A stretch of DNA of 16,810 nt from JBDTMT01 sp033764095 (GTDB lineage Bacteria > Desulfobacterota > Binatia > HRBIN30 > CADEER01). The stretch is from the NCBI GenBank assembly GCA_033764095.1, contig JANRJF010000203.1, forward strand, positions 1 through 16,810, written 5' to 3'. Under the pieces are notes generated by a model. The model saw only the letters and a program-made list of their open reading frames with translations, ran no database searches and had not been told where the DNA came from. Each line of letters opens with the position of its first letter. Positions within the stretch are counted from its first letter, which is position 1. Of this stretch, positions 1 to 6,893 are shown piece after piece. Both the position numbers and the translations under genes were made by a program.

Positions 1-314
1 GCCAGGTCGGCGTCGCCGAGCCGAAACCAGTCGTGCGCGTAGTAGCGCTGCAGGGCGCCGAGCGCGGCGTGTGTGTCGCCGGCCAGGCCCCAGCCGAGCG
101 GGCCCTCACGGCCGGCGAGCGTGTAGACGACGGTATCGAGGTCGGGCGAGACGTGCAGCCCGAAGAAGGTGTCGTCGTCGGCGGTGTTGCCGATGATGGT
201 GAGCGGCGGGCGCTTACGAAGCGAGTACAGGCCCCGCAGGAACCGCGCCGCGCCCACTCCGCCAGCCAGCACTACGACCCGGTTGCGTCTGGCCGTCCGC
301 TGCGATGTGCCCAT
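1..314 (-). CDS. cofD: 2-phospho-L-lactate transferase CofD, N-terminal 104 residues (cut by window edge)
   Basis: CofD joins the deazaflavin FO to an activated phospholactate-type donor, giving the F420-0 (or dehydro-F420-0) core in the cytoplasm. The visible part shows the family's nucleotide-binding start, LAGGVGAARFLRGL at about residues 16-29. It is followed by HVSPDLDTVVYTLAG (about 54-68), WGLAGDT and WFRLGDADLA, all typical of CofD and of its phosphoenolpyruvate-using homologue FbiA. The ATG at 314 is the only plausible ATG; no clear Shine-Dalgarno precedes it. It overlaps the end of cofH by 101 bp, so translation is probably coupled. The C-terminal two thirds lie outside the window. 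Identity is firm from the motifs; whether the donor is phospholactate or phosphoenolpyruvate cannot be told. Confidence 0.93.
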   Translation of the reverse strand, partial: MGTSQRTARRNRVVVLAGGVGAARFLRGLYSLRKRPPLTIIGNTADDDTFFGLHVSPDLDTVVYTLAGREGPLGWGLAGDTHAALGALQRYYAHDWFRLGDADL

Positions 315-1455
315 AGGTCGTCGTCCGTTGCACCGGCCGGCGGCCGGCGCCCTCGATCAGGGCGCGGATGTCCGCCTCCGGCAGGTACTCGCCGAAGTCG
401 GCGCCGGCGGCCTTGGAGATCGACTCCTCCATCAGCGTGCCACCGAAGTCATTGCATCCCGCCGCCAGGGTCAGTTGGGCGAGCTCGGTCCCGAGCTTCA
501 CCCAGGAGGTCTGCAGGTTGTCGATCCAGCCGCGCAGCATGAGGCGCGCGGTGGCGTAGACGCGCAGGTCGAGCAGGCCGACCGGCGGCGGGGTGACCAG
601 GCCCTTGGCGTAGAGCTGGGTCAGCGTGTGGATGAAGCGCAGCGGCACGAACTCGGTGAAGCCGCCGGTGCGCTTCTGCATGTCGCGCAGCAGCGCGATG
701 TGGCGGGCGACGTGGCCCATGGTTTCGACGTGGCCGTACATCACCGTCGAGCTGGAGCGGACGCCGAGCTCGTGCGCGGCGGTGATGATGTCGATCCAGG
801 TGCGCACGTCGACCTTCTTGTGACTCAGCACCTCGCGCACGTCGTCGTCGAGGATCTCGGCGGCGGTGCCCGGCACCGTGCCGAGCCCGGCGTCGCGCAA
901 CATGGCGAGGTAGTCGCGATAGGTCATGCCGGTGCGGCGCGCGCCGTACATGACCTCCATCGGCGAGAAGGCGTGGACGTGCAGCTGTGGGAAGCGCGTT
1001 TTGATCGCGCGCAGCAGGTCGCGATAGAAGAACGCGTCGGTCTCCGGGTTGATGCCGCCCTGCATGCAGACTTCGCTGGCGCCGCGGTCGACGGCATCCT
1101 GCACCTTGACCAGCACGTCGTCGATCGAGTGGTTGTAGGCGCTGGCGTCCTTGCGGTGCACGGCGAAGGCGCAGAACTGGCAGCCGACGAAGCAGACGTT
1201 GGTCCAGTTGATGTTGCGGTTCACCACGTAGGTGACGACCTCGCCGACGTCGGCGGCGCGCGCCGCGTCGGCGGCCTTCACCAGTGCGACCAGGTCGTCG
1301 CCCTCGAGACCGAGCAGCGCCTCGCCGTCCTCGGCGCTCAGCTCGCCGCCGTCGAGCGCCAGCGTCAGGCGCCGCGCCGTCGCCGGCGTGGCGGCGGCGA
1401 GCAGCTGCTCGAGCGAGCGCGGATCCTGCACGACGGCGCGCACGTCATCCCACAT
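214..1455 (-). CDS. cofH: FO synthase subunit 2 CofH (radical SAM)
   Basis: CofH is the radical SAM enzyme that couples 5-amino-6-ribitylaminouracil to a tyrosine-derived fragment, the first half of FO synthesis; CofG completes the ring. The cluster motif CFVGCQFC gives CxxxCxxC at C88, C92 and C95. Other family marks are EVCMQGGINPE (about 128-138), HAFSPMEVMYG (about 161-171), a PGTAAEILDD stretch (about 195-204) and NDFGGTLMEESI (about 335-346). The start at 1455 is chosen because AAGGAG lies six bases upstream; an in-frame start at 1542 would lie well inside cofG. The protein is 413 residues. The conserved C-terminus ends near Y381, and the last 32 residues are Gly/Arg/Ala-rich and overlap the start of cofD. 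That tail is either a real extension or read-through into cofD after loss of an earlier stop. Confidence 0.96.
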   Translation of the reverse strand: MWDDVRAVVQDPRSLEQLLAAATPATARRLTLALDGGELSAEDGEALLGLEGDDLVALVKAADAARAADVGEVVTYVVNRNINWTNVCFVGCQFCAFAVHRKDASAYNHSIDDVLVKVQDAVDRGASEVCMQGGINPETDAFFYRDLLRAIKTRFPQLHVHAFSPMEVMYGARRTGMTYRDYLAMLRDAGLGTVPGTAAEILDDDVREVLSHKKVDVRTWIDIITAAHELGVRSSSTVMYGHVETMGHVARHIALLRDMQKRTGGFTEFVPLRFIHTLTQLYAKGLVTPPPVGLLDLRVYATARLMLRGWIDNLQTSWVKLGTELAQLTLAAGCNDFGGTLMEESISKAAGADFGEYLPEADIRALIEGAGRRPVQRTTTYGHIAADGQTQPGRSAGWRSGRGAVPAGPVLAS

Positions 1456-2656
1456 GGTCGACTCCTTCCCGGTCGCGCAGCGTGCGCGCGCGTTCGGCGA
1501 GCGCCGCGTCCACCCATCCGCCGGCGTCGAGATACTCGTCATAGACCGGCAGGCGCGGCCGCAGCGTGAAGCCCGCCTCGTCGCAGGTTGCGGCGAGCGC
1601 CTGCACCTGCGGCCAGGGAGCCTCCGGATTGACGTAGTCGAGCGTCAGCGGCGAGATGCCGCCCCAGTCGTTGATGCCGGCGTCGAGGAACAGCCGGTGG
1701 TCGTACGGGCTCAGGTTGGGCGGCGCCTGGATGTTCATGTCGGGCAGCAACAGGCGGGCGACCGCGATGGTGCGCGCAACGGCGAGGCTCTCCGGCTCCG
1801 GCGCGCTGGCCATCTTGGTGGTCGGCTTGGCGCGGAAGTTCTGCACGATGATTTCCTGGATGTGCCCGTACGCCGCGTGCAGCTCGCCGATGGCGCGCAG
1901 GCTCGCCACTCGTTCGGCGCTGGTCTCGCCGATGCCGAGCAGGATGCCGGTGGTGAACGGAATGGCGAGCTCGCCGGCCTCGCGCAGCATGGTCAGGCGC
2001 AGGGCCGGGTCCTTGTCCGGTGCCTGCTGATGCGCGCCGCCGCGGCCGCGCAGGCGCGGGCTGATCGACTCGAGCATCAGCCCCATGCTGACGTTGAGCG
2101 GCCGCAGGCGCGCCATCTCGTCGCGCGTCATCACGCCGGCGTTGGTGTGCGGCAGCAGGCCCTCATCGAGCGACAGGGTGGCGCAGCGTTCGACATAGTC
2201 GATCGTACTCGCGCAGCCGAGCACGGCGAGCGTCTGGCGATAGCCGCGGTAGGCGCGCTCCGGCTTGTCGCCGAGGCAGAGCAGCGCCTCGATGCAGCCG
2301 CGGGCGCGGCCGCGCCGGCTCCAGTCGCGCACCTCCTCGGGCAGCATCGTCCACGCCGCCGGCGAGTCGGGGTCCTGGCGGAAGGTGCAGTACGAGCAGC
2401 GGTCGAGACAGAGGTTGGTGATCGGCAGGAAGACCTTGGGCGAATAGGTGACGGTGCGGCCTTTGCGGGCGGTGCGCACGTGCCCGGCGACGGCGAGCAG
2501 CGCCGGCGTGTCGGCGTCGGGCAGATCGATCAGCTGGCGGGCGGCGTCGTCGTCGAGCGCGACGCCGGCGAGCGCGCTGTCGAGTGCCGCGCGCGCCGGC
2601 CGATCGAGACCAGCCAGGCGCGCCGGGGCGCGTTCAGCCGCAGGCGTTTCGTGCAT
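1445..2656 (-). CDS. cofG: FO synthase subunit 1 CofG (radical SAM)
   Basis: CofG performs the second radical SAM step of FO synthesis, closing the 5-deazaflavin ring of the CofH product. The 403-residue protein has PITNLCLDRCSYCTF with CxxxCxxC at C83, C87 and C90. It also shows the CofG-type features LCLGDKPERAYRGY (about 146-159), LPHTNAGVM (about 187-195), TTGILLGIGET (about 239-249) and QNFRAKP (about 272-278). In actinobacteria this enzyme is fused to CofH as FbiC. Here the two are separate frames overlapping by 11 bp, as in archaea and many other bacteria. The ATG at 2656 has no strong Shine-Dalgarno. It lies 89 bp downstream of the NHL-protein stop on the same strand with no clear terminator between, so the cof operon promoter may lie in that gap or further upstream. 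Confidence 0.96.
   Translation of the reverse strand: MHETPAAERAPARLAGLDRPARAALDSALAGVALDDDAARQLIDLPDADTPALLAVAGHVRTARKGRTVTYSPKVFLPITNLCLDRCSYCTFRQDPDSPAAWTMLPEEVRDWSRRGRARGCIEALLCLGDKPERAYRGYRQTLAVLGCASTIDYVERCATLSLDEGLLPHTNAGVMTRDEMARLRPLNVSMGLMLESISPRLRGRGGAHQQAPDKDPALRLTMLREAGELAIPFTTGILLGIGETSAERVASLRAIGELHAAYGHIQEIIVQNFRAKPTTKMASAPEPESLAVARTIAVARLLLPDMNIQAPPNLSPYDHRLFLDAGINDWGGISPLTLDYVNPEAPWPQVQALAATCDEAGFTLRPRLPVYDEYLDAGGWVDAALAERARTLRDREGVDHVG
1462..1467 (-). promoter_or_regulatory. Ribosome binding site of cofH inside cofG
   Basis: AAGGAG on the minus strand, six bases before the cofH ATG, lies within the last codons of cofG. It fixes the cofH start at 1455 and points to translational coupling across the 11-bp cofG/cofH overlap. 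Confidence 0.85.
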
Positions 2657-2745
2657 ACGCGGGCGCCGCCATCGACCCGGTCACCTTAGAGAGCGCCCTC
2701 CCGGCGAGTCAAGGTGAGGGACGGCGCCGGCGCGTCGGAGCGCGG

Positions 2746-5700
2746 TCAGTCGGCGTCGTGGTTGACGACGGTGGCACTGCGCTCGTCGACCAGTGCGCCG
2801 GTGAGCGTGGCGTCGAGCGCGGCGCCATCGGCGACGCGGAAGCTGAGCAGCAGCACGGCGCCCTGTGAGGCTGCCAGCCGCGCGCCGCTGGCCAGGCTGA
2901 TCGAGATGCGCCCGTCGTCCTCGTGCGTCGAGATCAGCGCGTCCTCGGCGACGCCGGTCGGGCGTGCGGTCATCAGCTGCGCGACGCTCGGGTCGTAGTC
3001 GAGGCGCAGGTCGAGCGCCTGGAAGTCGTCCGCCGACTGCACGTAGATCGGGATCCGTACCAGGCCGCCGCGGCTCAGGCGCGGGAGGCCCGCGTGCACC
3101 CTGGCGCCGCTGCCGGCGCTGCGCTGCAGCGCCGCGCCGCCGCTGTTCCAGTTGCCGGTACAGTCGCCGAGCAGCATGGCGGTGAAGTTCTGATTCGTCA
3201 CCGTCGCGCTGAGCGGGTTGAAGGCGATGCCGCCCGGCTGGCAGGTGCCGCCGCCGACCACCGGCTGGATGAGCTGCTGGTTCGGGACGATCGAGGGGGC
3301 TGGGGTGAAGAGCCAATCCGACTGGCACAGTGTCGCGACCGGCAGGCGGCCGATGACGCCGGCGCTGAGGCGCAGGATGTTCACCGCGTCGAGCGAGCTG
3401 AGCGTGCCGTCGCCGGTGGTGTCGCAGGCGAGGCGCTGCTGCGCCGTGAAGCTGGCGGTGCCGGCGATGACCTGCAGCACGCGGGCCGCGTCGAGCGAGC
3501 TGACGGCGCTGTCGAAGCCGCCCTGTCGGGAGGGGCGGATGGTCCAGTTGCCGGTCGGCAGGGTGACGCTGTAGTCGCCGCGCGAATTGGTCTCGGCCGA
3601 GGCCTGGCCGGCGCCGCTGAAGCTCATGCTCACCGCCGGCACGTCTCCCTTGGCGCCCATGTAGTAGGAGATGCTGCCGGCGACGCCGACGTTCTGGCTC
3701 GCCGGAGTGGTGGCGGTGGTCGGGGTTTTGGTCGGCGTGGCGGGGATCGAGGTCGGCGTGCGGGTGGGGGTGGGTGACGGCAGCGCCGAGCCGAGGTCGA
3801 GATCGACCAGGCGGACGCGCTTGTCGAAGTCGGAGTTGACGAACAGCAGGGTGCCGCTCGGATCGACGGCAACGCCCGAGATGCTGTTGAACGACGCCGA
3901 GGTGGCCGGCCCACCGTCGCCGGCGAAGGTCTTGAGGCCATTGCCGGCCACCGTGGTGATCACCGTGTTCGTCGGATCGATCATGCGGACGCGATAGACG
4001 CCGCTGTTGACGACGAACAGGCGGCCGGCGGCATCCAGGCTCAGGCCGGTCGGATAGCTCAGGCGCGCCGTCGAGGCGGCGCTGCCGTCGCCGCTGAAGC
4101 CGGCCAGGCCGGAGATGCCGGCATAGCCGGTGATGATGCCGTTCGCGTCGACGCGGCGGATGCGCTGGTCGTTGAGGTCGGAGACGTAGAGCACGCCCGC
4201 CGCGCTCACCGCGACGTCGTACGGGGTGCGCAGCGTCGCGTTGGTCGCCGGGCCGCCGTCGCCGCCGTTGCCCGACTGGCCGGTGCCGACGACGGTGGTG
4301 ATGATGCCGTTCGACACCATGCGGACGCGATAGTTGTCGCTGTCGGCGATGAACAGGCGGCCGCTTGCGTCGACCGTGATGCCGTAGGGCGAGGCGAGCT
4401 GGGCGCGGGTGGCCGGGCCGCCGTCGCCGCTGCTGCCGCGCGCGCCGGTCCCGGCGACGGTCGTGATCGTGCCGTTCGGGGTGATCTTGCGGATGGCGTT
4501 GTTCGCCGTGTCGGCGACGTAGACGTTGCCCGCCGCGTCGACCGCCACGTCGAGCGGCCCGCTCAGCGTCGCGTTGAGGGCGTTGCCGCCGTCGCCGGAA
4601 TAACCGCGCTCGCCGGTGCCGGCGACGATGTGGATCGTGCCGGTGTCGCCGTCGACGCGCCGCACGACGTTCTGGTTGCCGTCGGCGAAGTAGAGGTCGG
4701 GCAGGCCGCTGCCGCTCGCCGTCGCCGCGGCGCCGCGCGGATCGACGACCGCGTCGTAGGCCGCGCCGTTCTCGCTCAGGCCGCCGCCGGCATACGCGAA
4801 GATGGTGCCGTTGCTCACTCGGCGGATGCGGTTGTTGAGCGTGCGCGTCGCGTCGATGCTGGGCGCCGAGACGTAGAACGACCCGGGTGCGCTGACCGCG
4901 ATGCCGTTCGGCGAAAAGAGCGTCGCGCTGGTCGCGCTGCCGCCATCGCCGCTGGTGCCCTCGGTGCCGTTGCCGGCGACGGTGCTGATGAAGCCGGTCC
5001 CCGCTTGCACCTGGCGGACGCGAAACTGCCCGCTCTCGGCGATGTAGAGGCTGCCATCGCTGGCGCTGGCGATCTGCATCGGATAGCGCAGCACGCCGAA
5101 GATCGCCGGACCGCCGTCGCCGATCTGCCCGGGGATGCCGGTGAAGCCGCCGCCGGCGATGGTGGTGATGATGCCGTTGACGACGCGGCGTACGCGGTGG
5201 CTGTTGAACTCGGCGATCAACAGGTTGCCGGATGGATCGAAGGCGACGTCGGAGATGCTCTTGAACGACGCGTTGAGGGCCGGGCCATTGTCGCCGGCGA
5301 ACTCGAAGACGCCGTTACCGGCGACCGTGGTGATCACGCAGGTGGACGGCGCGCAGCCGGCTGGGCCGACCTTGCGGACGCGGTTGTTGCCGTAGTCGGC
5401 GATGTAGACGTAGCCGTCGGGTCCGACGGCGACCCCGTAGGGACTGCTCAGCGACGCCTGCGTCGCCAGGCCGTTGTCGCCGCCGTAGGACATGCTGCCG
5501 TTGCCGGCGAAGGTGGTGATCAGCCCGTTCGGGGTCACCTTGCGAATGCGGTTGTTGTTCGTGTCGGCGATGTAGAGGTTGCCGGCGCTGTCGCGCGCGA
5601 CGTCGAGCGGCAGGTTGAGCGCCGCGTCGAGCGCGTCGCCGCCGTCGCCGGCGAAGCCGGCGACGCCGCTGCCGGCCACCGTCTCGATCTGGCCGCTGGC

Positions 5701-5946
5701 GTCGATGCGACGGATGCGGTGGTTGCGCCCGTCGGCGACGAACAGCTCGGCGGCGCTCGGGCTGCCGAGGGTCAGGCCGCGCGGATCGAGGGCCGCGTCG
5801 ATGGCCGGGCCGCCGTCGCCGACGCCGGCGCCGACGTAGGTGTCGATCGAGCTCGCCAGCGCCTGGCCGCCGAGGCTCAGCATGAGCACCAACGCCACGA
5901 CCGCCGGGCGCGCCGGCCGCGACCGGTGCCGCGACGCCGACGTCAC
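2746..5946 (-). CDS. Exported NHL beta-propeller protein with dockerin-like and cohesin-like C-terminal domains
   Basis: A 1066-residue protein starting with GTG. Residues 1-32 form a signal peptide: an Arg-rich start, the hydrophobic stretch AVVALVLMLSLGG, and a probable cut after QALA. Residues about 40-715 hold twelve NHL-type repeats of about 56 residues, with a pattern like GDGGPAT..A.L..P.G(V/I)A followed by (L/V)YIAD..N.R(I/V)R and ITTVAGNG; these build beta-propellers. A Pro/Thr linker follows (about 722-750), then a small beta domain (about 755-805). Next is a dockerin-like segment with two helices, SSLDAARVLQVIAG and DTTGDGTLSSLDAVNILR (about 815-863). The last domain (about 960-1062) has the cohesin-like pattern RIPIYVQSADDFQALDLRLDYD. 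There is no sorting signal or transmembrane anchor at the end. The role is unknown; cell-surface or extracellular binding is the safest reading. Confidence 0.9.
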   Translation of the reverse strand: MTSASRHRSRPARPAVVALVLMLSLGGQALASSIDTYVGAGVGDGGPAIDAALDPRGLTLGSPSAAELFVADGRNHRIRRIDASGQIETVAGSGVAGFAGDGGDALDAALNLPLDVARDSAGNLYIADTNNNRIRKVTPNGLITTFAGNGSMSYGGDNGLATQASLSSPYGVAVGPDGYVYIADYGNNRVRKVGPAGCAPSTCVITTVAGNGVFEFAGDNGPALNASFKSISDVAFDPSGNLLIAEFNSHRVRRVVNGIITTIAGGGFTGIPGQIGDGGPAIFGVLRYPMQIASASDGSLYIAESGQFRVRQVQAGTGFISTVAGNGTEGTSGDGGSATSATLFSPNGIAVSAPGSFYVSAPSIDATRTLNNRIRRVSNGTIFAYAGGGLSENGAAYDAVVDPRGAAATASGSGLPDLYFADGNQNVVRRVDGDTGTIHIVAGTGERGYSGDGGNALNATLSGPLDVAVDAAGNVYVADTANNAIRKITPNGTITTVAGTGARGSSGDGGPATRAQLASPYGITVDASGRLFIADSDNYRVRMVSNGIITTVVGTGQSGNGGDGGPATNATLRTPYDVAVSAAGVLYVSDLNDQRIRRVDANGIITGYAGISGLAGFSGDGSAASTARLSYPTGLSLDAAGRLFVVNSGVYRVRMIDPTNTVITTVAGNGLKTFAGDGGPATSASFNSISGVAVDPSGTLLFVNSDFDKRVRLVDLDLGSALPSPTPTRTPTSIPATPTKTPTTATTPASQNVGVAGSISYYMGAKGDVPAVSMSFSGAGQASAETNSRGDYSVTLPTGNWTIRPSRQGGFDSAVSSLDAARVLQVIAGTASFTAQQRLACDTTGDGTLSSLDAVNILRLSAGVIGRLPVATLCQSDWLFTPAPSIVPNQQLIQPVVGGGTCQPGGIAFNPLSATVTNQNFTAMLLGDCTGNWNSGGAALQRSAGSGARVHAGLPRLSRGGLVRIPIYVQSADDFQALDLRLDYDPSVAQLMTARPTGVAEDALISTHEDDGRISISLASGARLAASQGAVLLLSFRVADGAALDATLTGALVDERSATVVNHDAD
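3802..5823 (-). repeat. Twelve in-frame NHL repeats with higher-order duplication
   Basis: Within the NHL protein, about 168-nt units encode twelve propeller blades. Blades 1, 2 and 3 share blade-specific wording with blades 7, 8 and 9 (DPRG; PLDVA; SPYG followed by a hydrophobic residue). Blade 4 matches blade 12 (ASFKSIS against ASFNSIS). This suggests a block was copied once and then expanded, perhaps into two six-bladed propellers. Confidence 0.75.
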
Positions 5947-6043
5947 CGGGCCACCGTGCGTCTTGGGGTTCGGGGAGAGTTCAATTCTTCGTGGGAATAC
6001 TAGAAGCGGAGGCGACGGGTCCAGCTGGCACCGTCATAAGCGC

Positions 6044-6073
6044 CGCACCATCTTGCCCAGTAGTGATGGTGCG
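6044..6073. promoter_or_regulatory. Inverted repeat CGCACCATC / GATGGTGCG
   Basis: A perfect 9-bp inverted repeat with a 12-nt spacer (arms 6044-6052 and 6065-6073). It lies between the end of the 222-residue hypothetical gene and the start of the NHL gene, both on the minus strand. No T-run follows in either direction, so it is not a textbook terminator. It could be a 5' leader stem-loop of the NHL gene or a protein-binding site. Confidence 0.4.
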
Positions 6074-6083
6074 CCCCGGCATA

Positions 6084-6097
6084 TTCTTGCGCAAGAA
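6084..6097. promoter_or_regulatory. Perfect 14-bp palindrome TTCTTGCGCAAGAA
   Basis: A spacerless perfect palindrome in a locally AT-richer patch about 140 bp upstream of the NHL-protein start, next to the inverted repeat at 6044-6073. Its form fits a dimeric repressor or activator site near a promoter. I could not fix -35/-10 boxes here with confidence. Confidence 0.4.
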
Positions 6098-6212
6098 AAT
6101 AATGCGCAGAGAAATCAATCGGTTGCCTGCCCAAGCGCGGGCGGCCGGGCGCCGTCTTTGCCGGTTTGACGGGTGCCGCCGTGGCGCAATCGCCAGCGGG
6201 CGGCGGCAGCGC

Positions 6213-6881
6213 TCAGGCGGCGCGCGGCGTCAGTACGCGACGCACCCGCACCGCCAGGGCGCCGTCCTCGCGTTGGTGGTCGGCGACGAAGCCGCGCAGC
6301 CGAGTGAGATCCCTGGCGTCGAACAGCGCCGCGCAGCGCTCCAACAGCGCCTCGCGCAGTGCGGCCGGGAAGGGACCGATCGCCGCGTCGGGCAGCGTCG
6401 CGTCGTCGAAACTGGTCTCGACCTGTTGTGGGTCGAGCGGGGCGAGCAGCTCGCGCACCGCGGCGCAGACGCCGTCGATCTGCGCGCCGCGGATCACCTG
6501 CGGGTAGAAATGGCGATCGAGGGCGCGGCGCAGCAGCGCCTCGTCGACGTCGACGAACGACGCCACGGCGGGCAGGCCGGCGGCGTCGACGGCGTAGAGG
6601 CGCGGCTCCTCGATGGACCAGCGCCAGCTGCGCACGGCGAGTACCTCGGCGCCGGTGCGGACGCGGAACCAGCGTGTCGCCATCGGCTCCCACGGTGCCA
6701 GGTCGGTGAGGCCGCGCTCGTCGAGGCGCTGTGCCTCGCGCAGCCCGTGCGCTTCGTGCGCCTGCCGGAAGGCGATGAGGTCGGCGGCCGCCTCGGGATC
6801 GAGCTCGGGCCATGGCCCCGGGGTGCGCAGCGGCTGCAGGACGCCGCAGGACGAACAGAGCAGGAAGGCGTCGGTGGTCAC
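6213..6881 (-). CDS. Uncharacterised 222-residue protein with an N-terminal CxxC
   Basis: I do not recognise this family by function. The GTG at 6881 is chosen because GAGGAG lies six bases upstream; an in-frame start at 6947 would lie inside the kinase gene. There is no signal peptide or membrane segment, so it should be cytoplasmic. LLCSSCGVLQP (C9, C12) looks like half of a zinc ribbon, but no second CxxC is present. Later parts include PMATRWFRVRTG (about 67-78), DVDEALLRRALDRHFYP (about 111-127) and a Lys/Arg-rich end. The ribosome binding site overlaps the stop codon of the upstream receiver-kinase gene (10-bp gap), so the two are almost surely co-transcribed. It may be a partner or output of that kinase, which is inference from position only. 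Confidence 0.85.
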   Translation of the reverse strand: MTTDAFLLCSSCGVLQPLRTPGPWPELDPEAAADLIAFRQAHEAHGLREAQRLDERGLTDLAPWEPMATRWFRVRTGAEVLAVRSWRWSIEEPRLYAVDAAGLPAVASFVDVDEALLRRALDRHFYPQVIRGAQIDGVCAAVRELLAPLDPQQVETSFDDATLPDAAIGPFPAALREALLERCAALFDARDLTRLRGFVADHQREDGALAVRVRRVLTPRAA

Positions 6882-6887
6882 GGGCGG

Positions 6888-6893
6888 CTCCTC
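6888..6893 (-). promoter_or_regulatory. Ribosome binding site GAGGAG of the 222-residue protein
   Basis: GAGGAG sits six bases before the GTG at 6881 and overlaps the TGA of the upstream kinase gene (6892-6894). It decides the start codon and indicates coupled translation. Confidence 0.8.

Noticed and set aside
1445..1455. A fused FbiC-type FO synthase
   Set aside because: cofG ends in TGA at 1445-1447 and cofH has its own ribosome binding site and ATG in a different frame, so these are two proteins.
169..1569. Plus-strand open frame opposite cofH and cofD
   Set aside because: The minus strand encodes unmistakable radical SAM and CofD motifs; the plus product is His/Ala/Val-rich and motif-free.
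4630..6003. Long open frame on the plus strand opposite the NHL gene
   Set aside because: It mirrors the repeats of the real gene, yields Ala/Val/Asp/Arg-rich low-complexity protein and has no recognisable domain; high GC keeps the opposite strand open.
6025..6040. TGGCAC followed by TAAGC, resembling a sigma-54 promoter on the plus strand
   Set aside because: The GG to GC spacing is one base too long and no rightward gene follows; sigma-54 promoters do not tolerate that spacing change.
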